Shown: positions 18,005-26,916 of the stretch, in pieces | How the letters are laid out: every line of letters begins with the position of its first letter | Numbering within the stretch: position 1 is the first letter of the stretch | Made by a program: the position numbers and the translations under genes | From: Niastella yeongjuensis | Lineage (GTDB): Bacteria; Bacteroidota; Bacteroidia; Chitinophagales; Chitinophagaceae | Direction of reading: 5' to 3' | Assembly: GCF_900110245.1 (NCBI RefSeq) | Contig: NZ_FOCZ01000008.1 | Coordinates: forward strand, 62,001-126,000 | DNA: 64,000 bases | Notes under the pieces: model-generated | What the model was told of the DNA's origin: nothing | Seen by the model: the letters and a program-made list of their open reading frames with translations, nothing else | Database searches by the model: none

Positions 18005-18532
18005 GACAGGCAGTTGTAGTTTTTGTTATTGATCGATAAAGGAATCCTGAAAAGCGATGTTGTTTGGCGATGCATCAACAGGGTTGGGTTGGGACTGTGG
18101 GACGGATACACGAAACCATGTTGATGATTTCATAGGAGACTTAAAAAACAATACCAGGGTAGAAGGAGATAAGTGGTTTTATATAGGCTTGTATAAACAG
18201 GAATGAGGTTACTGATAAAGCCGGTGTAAAAATAAGAAGGGAAAGGTTATGATTGGTGATAGTGGAAAGGTTATTTAATTGAGAAGAGGCTTTAAGTTTC
18301 AAGCTGTAAGCAATAAGCTTTAAGCAATACACCGTTGCGCGCCGTACCTCCTTGAACTTTAAACTTAATACTTTCAACTTAAAACTTTGAACTTGTAACG
18401 CTGAAACTCGCTCTGGTAGCGGGTTTCAGGAGATATACCTAAGCATTGAGCGAAGTAGAACAAGTACAATAAAAAAGTCCCCCCGGAACCGGGAGGACTT
18501 TGATATTTTTTGCTTTCAAAGAAGCGGTCTAA
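18005..18532. other. Intergenic: heptad repeat E plus terminator
   Basis: No gene seen. Heptad units AAGTTTC, AAGCTGT, AAGCAAT, AAGCTTT, AAGCAAT occupy 18294-18328, and GAACTTT, AAACTTA, ATACTTT, CAACTTA, AAACTTT, GAACTTG occupy 18354-18395, a divergent relative of repeat D. A 78-codon frame across it is made of the repeat and is not a gene. A terminator for the small basic gene lies at 18475-18500. Confidence 0.75.
18475..18500 (-). terminator. Terminator of the Lys/Ala-rich gene
   Basis: A 12-bp arm AAGTCCCCCCGG and its near-perfect complement CCGGGAGGACTT around a 2-base loop. An A-run at 18469-18476 gives a U-run on the minus strand. It lies ~33 bp past the stop of the 36-aa gene. Confidence 0.85.
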
Positions 18533-18643
18533 TTACTTAGAAGCTTTTTTCGCAGCTTTCTTCTTAGCAGCTTTCTTTTTAGGAGCAGCTTTTTTTACAG
18601 CTTTCTTTGCAGCTTTTTTAGCGGCTTTCTTTTTAGTTGCCAT
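18533..18643 (-). CDS. Lys/Ala-rich histone H1-like small protein (36 aa)
   Basis: A 36-aa protein starting MATKKKAAKK, composed almost only of Lys and Ala with single Thr, Val, Pro and Ser residues, in repeating KKAA/KKA units. It resembles the C-terminal tail of histone H1 and the AlgP/HctB-like basic proteins, so it likely binds DNA or RNA without sequence preference. Support that it is real: an ATG, a stop, a strong terminator just after it, and no other gene in the space. It lies next to the ribosomal genes L27 and L21 on the same strand. Confidence 0.8.
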   Translation of the reverse strand: MATKKKAAKKAAKKAVKKAAPKKKAAKKKAAKKASK

Positions 18644-18773
18644 GTTTACGTGAATTTAACGGTTAGTAAATAGAATTTAACAGATGTAAAAATATAAACT
18701 ATTTCCAAACCGCCAAAAATTTTTTCACTAAATGTGAAAAAATCCCTATGCAGGCAACTTTACGAATAATGAA

Positions 18774-19031
18774 TTACGCTACTGTTACTACGCTGATGAT
18801 AGTCTTGTCGTTCTTTGTCTTTCTGAATTCAACAACACCATCAGTCAATGCGAAAATGGTGTAGTCTCTTCCAAGACCAACGTTTTTACCAGGATGGTAA
18901 ACGGTGCCGCGTTGACGAACGATGATGTTACCAGCAATAGCTGATTGACCACCGTAAATTTTAACGCCTAAGCGCTTACTTTGTGAGTCGCGACCGTTCT
19001 TTACGCTACCTTCCCCTTTTTTATGTGCCAT
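18774..19031 (-). CDS. rpmA: 50S ribosomal protein L27
   Basis: 85 aa, normal length. It begins [16 protein letters not shown] with no N-terminal extension to be removed, and contains the signature [19 protein letters not shown]. The N-terminal tail reaches the peptidyl-transferase centre. It lies 143 bp after rplU on the same strand, the usual L21-L27 order. Confidence 0.98.
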   Translation of the reverse strand: MAHKKGEGSVKNGRDSQSKRLGVKIYGGQSAIAGNIIVRQRGTVYHPGKNVGLGRDYTIFALTDGVVEFRKTKNDKTIISVVTVA

Positions 19032-19174
19032 GGTAGATTGTTTGAAAATTTTTTAAAATAATGTCTTATTCAACAGAACCAACATTCAAATAACAAAAAC
19101 CAAATTCATGTCCGGATAACTCAAATGCACTTGCTCAACAAATTTGGAGCTTGCGATTTGTTTATTGGAATGTA

Positions 19175-19477
19175 TTAAGCGATTGCTGTTACCTGAATCT
19201 TTGTGTAGTGCGTGCGGTGGCCGTGTTTCTTGCGGAAACCCTTTCTTCTTTTCATTTTAAAAGCGATTACTTTATCGCCCTGAACCTGATCAAGGATTTC
19301 AGCTTTAACAGTACCTTTTACTGCACTGCCTACTGACAGTTTTCCTGCGTCATCTAACAACAGGATCTCTGAAAATTCAACTTTGTCTCCGGCTTTACCG
19401 TCTACACGCGGTACATATAAAGTTTGGTCCTTTTGAACCTTAAATTGCTGACCCGCGATTTTAACTATTGCAAACAT
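19175..19477 (-). CDS. rplU: 50S ribosomal protein L21
   Basis: 100 aa, normal length. It starts MFAIVKIAGQQFKVQKDQ and ends with the basic FKMKRRKGFRKKHGHRTHYTKI segment typical of L21, which binds 23S rRNA. First gene of the L21-L27 unit, with a readable promoter upstream. Confidence 0.98.
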   Translation of the reverse strand: MFAIVKIAGQQFKVQKDQTLYVPRVDGKAGDKVEFSEILLLDDAGKLSVGSAVKGTVKAEILDQVQGDKVIAFKMKRRKGFRKKHGHRTHYTKIQVTAIA

Positions 19478-19498
19478 AGGTTTCCAAAATTAGGAGTG

Positions 19499-19506
19499 CA
19501 AAGGTA
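19499..19506 (-). promoter_or_regulatory. Bacteroidota -7 box of rplU
   Basis: The minus strand reads TACCTTTG, matching TAnnTTTG, 22 bp before the rplU start codon. The -33 element is not a clear TTG; TTC is seen near the expected position. Confidence 0.55.
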
Positions 19507-19677
19507 AGGGTTTGAAGCAGATTGCGAAGGCTTTAAAGCGATTTTTTTTACGATTTTCAGGGCGAAAATGGCCGCTATTTCTGCAAATTAAGAAGAAATA
19601 CTGATTATTAGCCATTTACAAGAATGCCCCAACAACCTTGAATAGGATATAATATATTATATATGTAGCTGATTTCC

Positions 19678-19734
19678 GGTTACCAGACACCGGTAACCGG
19701 GAAACCGGAAACCCGTAACTGGCAACGGTGTCTA
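19678..19734. repeat. Heptad hairpin repeat, GGTAACC type (copy G)
   Basis: Units GGTTACC, AGACACC, GGTAACC, GGGAAACC (8 bp), GGAAACC, CGTAACT, GGCAACG. AGACACC at the left also pairs with GGTGTCT at 19728-19734. It lies in the 401-bp gap between rplU and the GH3 gene; nothing else is recognisable in that gap. Confidence 0.7.
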
Positions 19735-19878
19735 ATGGTTTTTTAACAGTTCCATTCCGAACAATCAGACATTGAACCAGTTAATAATAGCTTTGCGTGA
19801 ATTACTGCAAATCAGTCTTTGCGTATTTCACTAATTGATGTAGGTTTGTTTTTCCTAACTGATGGAATACGGGATTCA

Positions 19879-21372
19879 ATGAAAATAAAATCATTTCTGG
19901 CAAAACCTTTTGCCCACTACATATATAAAGGCGTAAAAAAGGGCATGACCACCGCAGTAGCTGATCAGGAAGCCATCCTGAAAGAGCTGCTTAAAATAGG
20001 TAAGGCAACTGAATTTGGTAAAGAACACCATTTGCAGGATATAAATGTGCATGAAGAATACGTTCAGGCCGTGCCGGTGCGTGACTACGAACAGTTCAAG
20101 CCTTATATCGAAAAAATAAAGGAAGGTAAACACAACGTTCTCTGGAAAGGACTGCCTATTTACCTGGCTAAAACCTCCGGCACCACCAGTGGTGTAAAGT
20201 ATATTCCCATAAGTAAAGAAAGCATCGACAACCACATCAACACGGCCCGCAATGCCCTGTTGTGTTATATTGCCGAATCGGGTAATACCAACTTTACCGA
20301 GGGTAAAATGATCTTTTTATCAGGTTCGCCCGAACTGGAACGCATAGGCGGCATCCCTACAGGTCGGTTAAGCGGTATAGTGAATCACCATGTGCCCAGC
20401 TATCTGCGCGCCAACCAACTGCCTTCGTACGAAACCAATTGCATCGAGGACTGGGAAACCAAGCTCGATAAAATAGTAGCCGAAACCATTAACCAGGATA
20501 TGACCCTGATCAGTGGCATACCACCATGGGCGCAAATGTATTTCGACAGGCTGCAGGAAAAAACCGGAAAGAAGATCAAGGAAATATTTCCCAACTTCTC
20601 TGTGCTGGTACATGGCGGCGTAAACTTTGAGCCCTATCGCAACAAACTGATGGAAAGCATCGGTGGCAAAGTAGCTACTATTGAAACATTTCCTGCATCG
20701 GAAGGCTTTATGGCTTTCCAGGATTCACAGGATGCCGAAGGCTTATTATTAAATACAAACAGCGGAATATTCTTCGAGTTTATTCCTGCCGGAGAAATAT
20801 TCAACGCCAACCCAACCCGCCTTACACTTAAAGATGTGAAAGTAGGGGAGAACTATGCATTGATCATAAACAACAATGCAGGTTTGTGGGGGTATAATAT
20901 TGGAGATACCGTTAAATTTGTTTCCACCAATCCGTACAGACTGGTAGTAACAGGCCGCATTAAACATTTTATTTCGGCATTTGGCGAACACGTTATAGGG
21001 GAAGAAGTGGAACACAGCCTGATCAAGGCCGCAGAGGAAGAAGGCGTGCACATTACCGAATTTACGGTAGCGCCTATGATTGCGCAGGGTAAAGGAAAAT
21101 CATACCACGAGTGGTTCATTGAGTTTGAGAACAGGCCTTCCAATTTAGACAGGTTTGCTGAAAAAGTAAATGAGAACCTGCGCAAAAAGAACATCTATTA
21201 CGACGATCTTATCGCCGGCAATATATTGTTACCATTGCAAATTCGCCCGGTTAAAAAGCATGGGTTTATCGATTACATGAAATCCATAGGTAAATTAGGC
21301 GGTCAGAATAAAGTGCCCCGGTTAAGCAATGACCGCAATATTGCAACGGCACTTGAAAAATATGTAGAGTAG
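19879..21372 (+). CDS. GH3-family acyl-acid ligase-like protein
   Basis: A 497-aa member of the GH3 (auxin-responsive promoter) family, adenylating enzymes that in plants conjugate acids to amino acids. The adenylate-binding segment KTSGTTSGVKYIP (~98) is clear, followed by the GGVNFEPYR and ASEGF regions and a C-terminal domain with TGRIKHFISAFGEHVIGEEVE. Bacterial members are common in Bacteroidota and their substrate is unknown. The frame is open 60 bp further up to a TTG; I prefer the ATG giving MKIKSFLAKPF. It is followed 56 bp later by dxr. Confidence 0.85.
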   Translation: MKIKSFLAKPFAHYIYKGVKKGMTTAVADQEAILKELLKIGKATEFGKEHHLQDINVHEEYVQAVPVRDYEQFKPYIEKIKEGKHNVLWKGLPIYLAKTSGTTSGVKYIPISKESIDNHINTARNALLCYIAESGNTNFTEGKMIFLSGSPELERIGGIPTGRLSGIVNHHVPSYLRANQLPSYETNCIEDWETKLDKIVAETINQDMTLISGIPPWAQMYFDRLQEKTGKKIKEIFPNFSVLVHGGVNFEPYRNKLMESIGGKVATIETFPASEGFMAFQDSQDAEGLLLNTNSGIFFEFIPAGEIFNANPTRLTLKDVKVGENYALIINNNAGLWGYNIGDTVKFVSTNPYRLVVTGRIKHFISAFGEHVIGEEVEHSLIKAAEEEGVHITEFTVAPMIAQGKGKSYHEWFIEFENRPSNLDRFAEKVNENLRKKNIYYDDLIAGNILLPLQIRPVKKHGFIDYMKSIGKLGGQNKVPRLSNDRNIATALEKYVE

Positions 21373-21428
21373 TTTTAACGTTAAGGCTGTCTGATTTAGC
21401 TTACTAAAAAACTTATTGAAACCGGAAC

Positions 21429-22598
21429 ATGTCGAACAGTTTTCCACAAAGACGCATAGCAATATTCGGCTCAACAGGCTCAGTGGGTAGTCAGGCGTTG
21501 GAAGTGATCGCTTCCAATCCCGACAAATTCACCGCCGAAGTATTGACTGCTTTTAGTAATGAAGAGTTGTTGATTAAACAGGCCTTGCATTTCAATCCCA
21601 ATATTGTAGTAATAGGTGACGAGCACAAATATAAAATAGTAAAAGAAGCCCTTTCCAATACCGATATAAAAGTATTTGCCGGTGAAAAAGCACTGGAAGA
21701 TGTAGCCGGTATGGATTGTTACGATATGATGCTGGCAGCTATTGTTGGCTTTGCCGGCTTACGCCCTACGCTATGCGCGCTGGAGGCAGGAAAGGCTGTG
21801 GCTCTGGCCAATAAAGAAACACTGGTAGTGGCAGGTGATATTGTGATGCAGAAGGCCATCGAAAAAAGAGTACCTGTGATCCCTGTGGATTCAGAACACT
21901 CCGCTATATTTCAGTGCCTGGTAGGCGAAACCCGTAACAAGATCGAAAAAGTGATCTTAACGGCGAGCGGCGGACCATTTCTTGGCAAAAAACCTAATTA
22001 CCTGGTGAATGTAAAGCGCGATCATGCGCTGCAGCATCCCAACTGGCAAATGGGCGCCAAGATCACCATCGACTCCGCTACTTTAATGAACAAAGGGCTT
22101 GAAATGATTGAAGCCAAGTGGCTGTTTGACCTGGAGCCCGATCAGGTACAGGTACTTGTTCACCCCCAAAGTATTGTACACAGCCTGGTGCAATTTGAAG
22201 ACGGCAGCATTAAAGCTCAGATGGGTTTACCCGATATGAAGCTGCCTATTCAGTATGCCCTGGCTTTCCCACACCGTATACCCAACCAGTTCCCGCGGTA
22301 CAATTTCAGAAATCCCGCCCAGCTTACATTTGAGGAACCCGATACCAAAACATTCCGCAACCTGCAACTGGCCACCGATGCCCTGTTCAGGGGTGGAAAC
22401 CAGCCCTGTGTGCTGAATGCCGCCAATGAAATTGCCGTATTTGCATTCTTACGCAATCGTATCGGCTTTTTGGATATGACCGACCTCATAGAACGAACCC
22501 TGCAATACGTGCCGGTTATAGAAAAACCCACACTGGAAGAATATTTTGAAAGCGATGGGGAGGCCCGTAATTTTGCCGCCTCTCTTATTAAGCTGTAA
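21429..22598 (+). CDS. dxr: 1-deoxy-D-xylulose-5-phosphate reductoisomerase
   Basis: Second step of the MEP isoprenoid pathway: NADPH-dependent conversion of DXP to 2-C-methylerythritol 4-phosphate. 389 aa, normal length. NADPH-binding GSTGSVG at 14-20; NKETLVVAG; metal and substrate residues in PVDSEHSA, TASGGPF and ATLMNKGLEMIEA. In many bacteria it is adjacent to rseP, as here (171 bp gap). Confidence 0.98.
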   Translation: MSNSFPQRRIAIFGSTGSVGSQALEVIASNPDKFTAEVLTAFSNEELLIKQALHFNPNIVVIGDEHKYKIVKEALSNTDIKVFAGEKALEDVAGMDCYDMMLAAIVGFAGLRPTLCALEAGKAVALANKETLVVAGDIVMQKAIEKRVPVIPVDSEHSAIFQCLVGETRNKIEKVILTASGGPFLGKKPNYLVNVKRDHALQHPNWQMGAKITIDSATLMNKGLEMIEAKWLFDLEPDQVQVLVHPQSIVHSLVQFEDGSIKAQMGLPDMKLPIQYALAFPHRIPNQFPRYNFRNPAQLTFEEPDTKTFRNLQLATDALFRGGNQPCVLNAANEIAVFAFLRNRIGFLDMTDLIERTLQYVPVIEKPTLEEYFESDGEARNFAASLIKL

Positions 22599-22769
22599 AT
22601 ATTGAACCGGAAGGCGTTTTACGTGTTGTTCATACAGTGCCGCTTACTGCTTAAAGCATAAGCTGATAGCTGTTTTTCAGTTAATTTTTTTAAGCGGTTA
22701 AGGGATTTGCGGGATAATTCAATATTTTGAGCGTAATTTAAAATAAACACACCGCGTTTTAGCAATCAT

Positions 22770-24128
22770 ATGATCACATTGTTAGCAATAGACTGGGCTG
22801 TAGTAGGTATTAAAGCCGGACAATTAATATTATGCTTATCCATACTGGTCATCTTGCATGAGATGGGCCACTTTTTGCCCGCCAAATGGTTTAAATGCAG
22901 GGTAGAAAAATTTTATCTGTTCTTTGATCCCTGGTTTTCCCTGTTTAAAAAGCAGGTAGGAGAAACAGTATATGGAATAGGTTGGTTGCCCCTCGGCGGT
23001 TATGTAAAGATCTCCGGGATGATCGACGAAAGCATGGATAAAGAGCAGATGAAGCTGCCACCAGAGCCTTATGAGTTCCGCAGTAAGAAACCCTGGCAGC
23101 GTTTGATAATCATGATCGGTGGTGTTACGGTTAACCTTATACTCGGTTTCTTTTTGTTTGCCATGATCCTTTGGCATTATGGAGAAGAATACCTGCCCGC
23201 TAAAAATGTAACTTATGGTGTATATGTAGATAGCCTGGGTAAAAGCATTGGTTTGAAGGATGGCGACAAGATCATGGCGGTGAACGGAAAGGAGATCGAG
23301 AACTTCAGCCGTTTGAGCACCGATATCATCCTGAATGAAGCAAAAACCATTCAGATCGTACGCGATGGACAGAATATGGATTTATCCATACCTGAGGGCA
23401 CCATCAGTGCACTGATCAAACGTAAAGGCGATCCGCTTGCCTATCCCCGGTTCCCGGCAGTGGTAGACAGCGTTAACAACAGCGCTAAATTCACGGCAGG
23501 AGCTTTACAGAAAGACGATCAGATCATCGCATTCAACGACCAGCCTATTGGTTCGTTTTATGAGCTGAGCGATATAAAAAAGAACTATAAGGATAAAGAA
23601 ATTGCATTGACCGTACTGCGTGGCGCCGATACAGTGGCCGTAAAGGTGACACTGGCAGCCGATGCCAGCATTGGTTTTTATCCACGTCCGCCCGATAAGT
23701 TCCTGAAATTTGAAACAAAAAAATATTCCTTCCTGGCTTCCCTGCCGGCAGGGGTGAAAAAAGGCTGGAATACCCTGGTGATGAACGTGCAGAACTTCAA
23801 ACTGCTGTTCACCAGCAAGGAAGTAAAAGCCAGCGAATCGCTGGGTAGCTTTTTGACCATCGGTAACATGTTTGGGGCCCAATGGGATTGGGAACGCTTC
23901 TGGACGATGACAGCCCTGTTAAGCATTGTGCTGGCGTTCATGAACATTCTACCTATTCCGGCCCTGGATGGCGGTCACGTACTGTTTACCCTGTACGAAA
24001 TGATCACCGGCCGCAAGCCAAGCGATAAATTCATGGAATATGCGCAAATGGCGGGTATGATCCTGTTGCTGGGCGTTATGGCCTACGCGCTGGGCCTCGA
24101 CTTCTGGCGCTATTTGTTCAAACACTAG
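22770..24128 (+). CDS. rseP: RIP metalloprotease RseP (site-2 protease)
   Basis: A 452-aa intramembrane zinc protease. HEMGH (residues 30-34) in the first membrane helix and the LDGG motif near residue 398 in a late helix (NILPIPALDGGHV) give the zinc ligands. Two PDZ-like regions lie between (~150-330). It cleaves membrane-bound anti-sigma factors and remnant signal peptides. A terminator follows within 20 bp. Confidence 0.95.
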   Translation: MITLLAIDWAVVGIKAGQLILCLSILVILHEMGHFLPAKWFKCRVEKFYLFFDPWFSLFKKQVGETVYGIGWLPLGGYVKISGMIDESMDKEQMKLPPEPYEFRSKKPWQRLIIMIGGVTVNLILGFFLFAMILWHYGEEYLPAKNVTYGVYVDSLGKSIGLKDGDKIMAVNGKEIENFSRLSTDIILNEAKTIQIVRDGQNMDLSIPEGTISALIKRKGDPLAYPRFPAVVDSVNNSAKFTAGALQKDDQIIAFNDQPIGSFYELSDIKKNYKDKEIALTVLRGADTVAVKVTLAADASIGFYPRPPDKFLKFETKKYSFLASLPAGVKKGWNTLVMNVQNFKLLFTSKEVKASESLGSFLTIGNMFGAQWDWERFWTMTALLSIVLAFMNILPIPALDGGHVLFTLYEMITGRKPSDKFMEYAQMAGMILLLGVMAYALGLDFWRYLFKH

Positions 24129-24146
24129 CATTTATAAGATATTGAT

Positions 24147-24180
24147 AAAAAAGCCCCGACGGTACAGTCGGGGCTTTTTT
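24147..24180. terminator. Terminator after rseP
   Basis: Perfect 14-bp arms AAAAAAGCCCCGAC / GTCGGGGCTTTTTT around a 6-base loop, usable on either strand. Confidence 0.92.
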
Positions 24181-24210
24181 TATGGCCCATATTCCAGTTT
24201 GAAAATCACC

Positions 24211-24540
24211 TGACAAGGACCTCACAAGGACATGACAGGGACCAAACAGGGACCAGGAAGGGAGTTTATCCGGATTAGGTCCGGGTAATGTTGCTGTTTG
24301 GTTTGGGTATCCCGGGCGCCAGCCATATAATAAGCATTCGAATGGTACCGTAATGGTACTGGAATGGTAGTCAGATGGCCTGGATATTGCCTGGGGACTG
24401 CCTGCGGTCTCCCTGGAACTCCCCTTAGCTGTAAGGCAATGCCCAGGCAATGGTTAGGCCATTCTCAGGCTATACCCACGCCATTACCCTCCATTCCGGC
24501 ACCATATTGCTGGATCAATAGTGGTAAATGATTGGTAATG
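24211..24540. repeat. Degenerate tandem array with 11-bp period
   Basis: About 30 consecutive 11-bp registers between the rseP terminator and the ssrA promoter. Clear blocks in one phase are 24211-24265 (tgacaaggacc, tcacaaggaca, tgacagggacc, aaacagggacc), 24343-24419 (tggtaccgtaa, tggtactggaa, tggtagtcaga, tggcctggata, ttgcctgggga, ctgcctgcggt, ctccctggaac), 24431-24496 (gtaaggcaatg, cccaggcaatg, gttaggccatt, ctcaggctata, cccacgccatt) and 24519-24540. The first and second blocks are exactly 12 periods apart. It is not coding, since 11 is not a multiple of 3. Confidence 0.75.
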
Positions 24541-24562
24541 ACGGGGAAAAATTATAAATTTG
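24532..24562 (+). promoter_or_regulatory. Promoter of ssrA
   Basis: TTG (24532-24534), a 20-bp spacer, then TAAATTTG (24555-24562), matching the Bacteroidota TTG-N19/20-TAnnTTTG pattern. It lies 20 bp before the mature tmRNA 5' end, so a short leader would be trimmed. Confidence 0.75.
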
Positions 24563-24581
24563 TGGTTCGTTGTTTAATCAT

Positions 24582-24951
24582 GGGGTCGCTTTGGTTTTGA
24601 CAGCGTAGATCTTTGAAGGTGTAAGCATGTCGTGCGTTGGATAATTAGCACGTTAATCTGAATATTCAAAACTCAAATGGCAATACACAATTTGCCATGG
24701 CTGCCTAATCAGTGATTAAGTAGTCATTAGGGCCGCCGGGAAGGTTGTTCTGTTACCAATCCCCGCCGCCGACTCAAAACAAATACAGAATGCTGTGACC
24801 GTAGGCTGTGCCGGTTACAAAAGACTATCCAGCTAAGGAAGCAATTGGTTCGTCCGTCTCCTGTTGTTTCCCGACAAGTAATGCCGGAATAAACATGTAG
24901 AAAGCTTTTGGAGGATATGTTTGGACAGGGGTTCGAGTCCCCTCGACTCCA
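24582..24951 (+). ncRNA. ssrA: tmRNA
   Basis: A 370-nt transfer-messenger RNA for rescue of stalled ribosomes. The 5' GGGGUCG pairs with 3' CGACUCC to form the acceptor stem (one G-U), with discriminator A; CCA is not encoded. The T arm reads GGGGTTCGAGTCCCC. The tag frame starts at GGC 24679 and ends at TAA 24706-24708, giving GNTQFAMAA. This has the same length as, and aligns with, the common Bacteroidota tag GENNYALAA, with Met where Leu or Val is usual. A terminator hairpin and an integrated island follow directly. Confidence 0.95.
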
Positions 24952-24973
24952 CTTCGAATGTGTAATTATATTA

Positions 24974-25007
24974 ATGGATAACTTTGCGAAAGGTTATCCA
25001 TTTTTTG
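24974..25007 (+). terminator. Terminator after ssrA
   Basis: ATGGATAAC (24974-24982) pairs with GTTATCCAT (24993-25001), followed by a T-run. It now lies inside the left edge of the inserted region. Confidence 0.8.
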
Positions 25008-25248
25008 TTTCTTCCAATCTATGTTATATTATCCATCATATTGATAATCATTGCAGATAGCACATGGCTATTTCGTGGGTATATAAAAGCATCAGTCCTC
25101 ATTGAGTATAGTTATGCATTGTAATTAAAATTCATGTGACAAAAAGTTGGCTATAGCTGAACAGACATCGAACCCCTTTTATGGAGTATTCGAACACAAA
25201 ATCACGTACATCGAACCCATTAAAAAGCATAATCCACCGATCTAATGT

Positions 25249-26916
25249 TTAATAGATGTCAATGACACGTAAAGAGAGTTCTGCAATTCTGTTGAAAAAG
25301 TTTATAATTTCTTTGGCTTGTTTGAATGTGATAAAAAGATTATCGCTAATGATGAAGGTTATTAGTTCTTTGAAGAAGGGTACTTCATCTATAAGCGCTG
25401 ATTCTGGTATTTGTTTTTTTGATGGAGCAAGCGTCTGAAGTTGGCGGTCAAACGGATCGGGCTCTGTGTAGATTAATTGAAGGCTTGAGGAAATATTTGT
25501 AAGGCTGAAGCACGATTCGTCGTATATGATACCGTGAGGAAACAAGTAATTTATTATCTCCTTTTTTTCGTTAGTGGAAAGCATCTCATATAATTCACTT
25601 ATTTTGGATATATTAAATATTCCATGCTTTACCGTATCCATAATTCTATTGATCGCATTATTTGTAGTTATAAGAGCCTCTTCTAATATTGTCTTTTGCA
25701 CATCACATTCATTTTTCATAGACCTATAATCCGCAACGTCTATACTATCTGATAAGAGAAGAGATTTGATTTTATCAATCTTATAAGATAGAATTTCAAT
25801 CTTGCTGGTCAATTTCACTTTTTTATTCCACGCTTCCTTAAGGATATTGCTAACTACTTCGGCAAGCACTTTTTGGTAAATCTTGTCAAAATAATCTATA
25901 GGGATAAGCTGTTCCAAAAAGGATTTGAATTGCTGATGCACTTGCTCTATTCGAATTCTTGGATGTCGGCTTGTTTGGCAATGATAATAATAGTATACAA
26001 TCTTTCTCTTACCAGTAGATCCACTTCCTGTCATGAACTTACTGCATATAGGGCATCCTAAGAAACCACGCAGTGGAAAATGATCATTACCGCTACTATT
26101 TCTCTGGTGTTTTTTTCTTAATACCAAAACTTGTTGCACCCTTAAAAATAACGACTCCGAAATGATAGCGCGATGTTGCCCCAATATATAAACCGGTTTT
26201 GCAGCACCTTTCTGCTTTAACAAAATCTTCCCACAATATACCGGGTTTCGGATAGCACGCCAGAAGCAATTAGAACCCTTAGTAAAACCTGACTTTGTTA
26301 ATGTTTGATATATCTGTGAAACAGGGAGAATACCCTTTGCAATTTCATTGAACGCCATCTTCATTAAGGTTGCATAGGGCTCAATAGGTTCAATATATTT
26401 GGATCCCTCTTTAGTTATTTTATTAATATAGCCTACAGGTGCAAGTCCCATCCATCTGCCTTCCTTAATTCCTTTTTCAAGTCCTTGTTTGATATTTAAT
26501 CCCCTTCTTTCGTTTTCCACCTGAGGCAATGCCAAGAAAAAAGCCATCATAATTTTGCTTTCCGGAATTCTTGTATCCAAAGGCTGTTCAATAGCCAGGA
26601 CCTCAATGCAAAGAAGGGCCAATTGTCTGATCATATAATAGGCATCACCTGTGTTTCTGCTGAAACGATCCCATTTGGTTACCAATAAGAGCCTTGGTGT
26701 GGTGAGTTTTTTACTTTTATATTCTGCAAATAGTCTGTTCCAGGCTGGTCTATTAAAAGTTTTTGCTGAATAATCCTCGAAGACAATTTTGCCTATTTCT
26801 AAGGAGTTGATAGTACAGTAGGTTTTTAACACATCCTCCTGATAACCCTGAGAAAAACCAGTTAGTTTTTGTTCCTTGGTGCTAACTCTAATATATAAAT
26901 CTGCAATTTTTGTCAT
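25249..26916 (-). CDS. Large serine recombinase (integrase)
   Basis: A 555-aa site-specific recombinase. The resolvase/invertase N-terminal domain begins with YIRVS (catalytic Ser12), and the WDRFSRNTGDAYYMIRQL region contains the conserved arginines. The recombinase domain (~165-265) has the YCG segment, followed by a zinc ribbon (GCPIC near 290) and a coiled-coil-rich tail (~340-440). Large serine recombinases integrate phages and genomic islands by cutting at a 2-bp core. It points toward ssrA 300 bp away, the usual place for an integrase at the end of its element. Inverted copies of ATCGAACCC lie between it and ssrA. Confidence 0.92.
   Translation of the reverse strand: MTKIADLYIRVSTKEQKLTGFSQGYQEDVLKTYCTINSLEIGKIVFEDYSAKTFNRPAWNRLFAEYKSKKLTTPRLLLVTKWDRFSRNTGDAYYMIRQLALLCIEVLAIEQPLDTRIPESKIMMAFFLALPQVENERRGLNIKQGLEKGIKEGRWMGLAPVGYINKITKEGSKYIEPIEPYATLMKMAFNEIAKGILPVSQIYQTLTKSGFTKGSNCFWRAIRNPVYCGKILLKQKGAAKPVYILGQHRAIISESLFLRVQQVLVLRKKHQRNSSGNDHFPLRGFLGCPICSKFMTGSGSTGKRKIVYYYYHCQTSRHPRIRIEQVHQQFKSFLEQLIPIDYFDKIYQKVLAEVVSNILKEAWNKKVKLTSKIEILSYKIDKIKSLLLSDSIDVADYRSMKNECDVQKTILEEALITTNNAINRIMDTVKHGIFNISKISELYEMLSTNEKKEIINYLFPHGIIYDESCFSLTNISSSLQLIYTEPDPFDRQLQTLAPSKKQIPESALIDEVPFFKELITFIISDNLFITFKQAKEIINFFNRIAELSLRVIDIY

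Noticed and set aside
18141-18377. 78-codon minus-strand frame
   Set aside because: It is composed largely of the heptad repeat E (Leu/Lys/Tyr-rich by-product); no start context or family resemblance.
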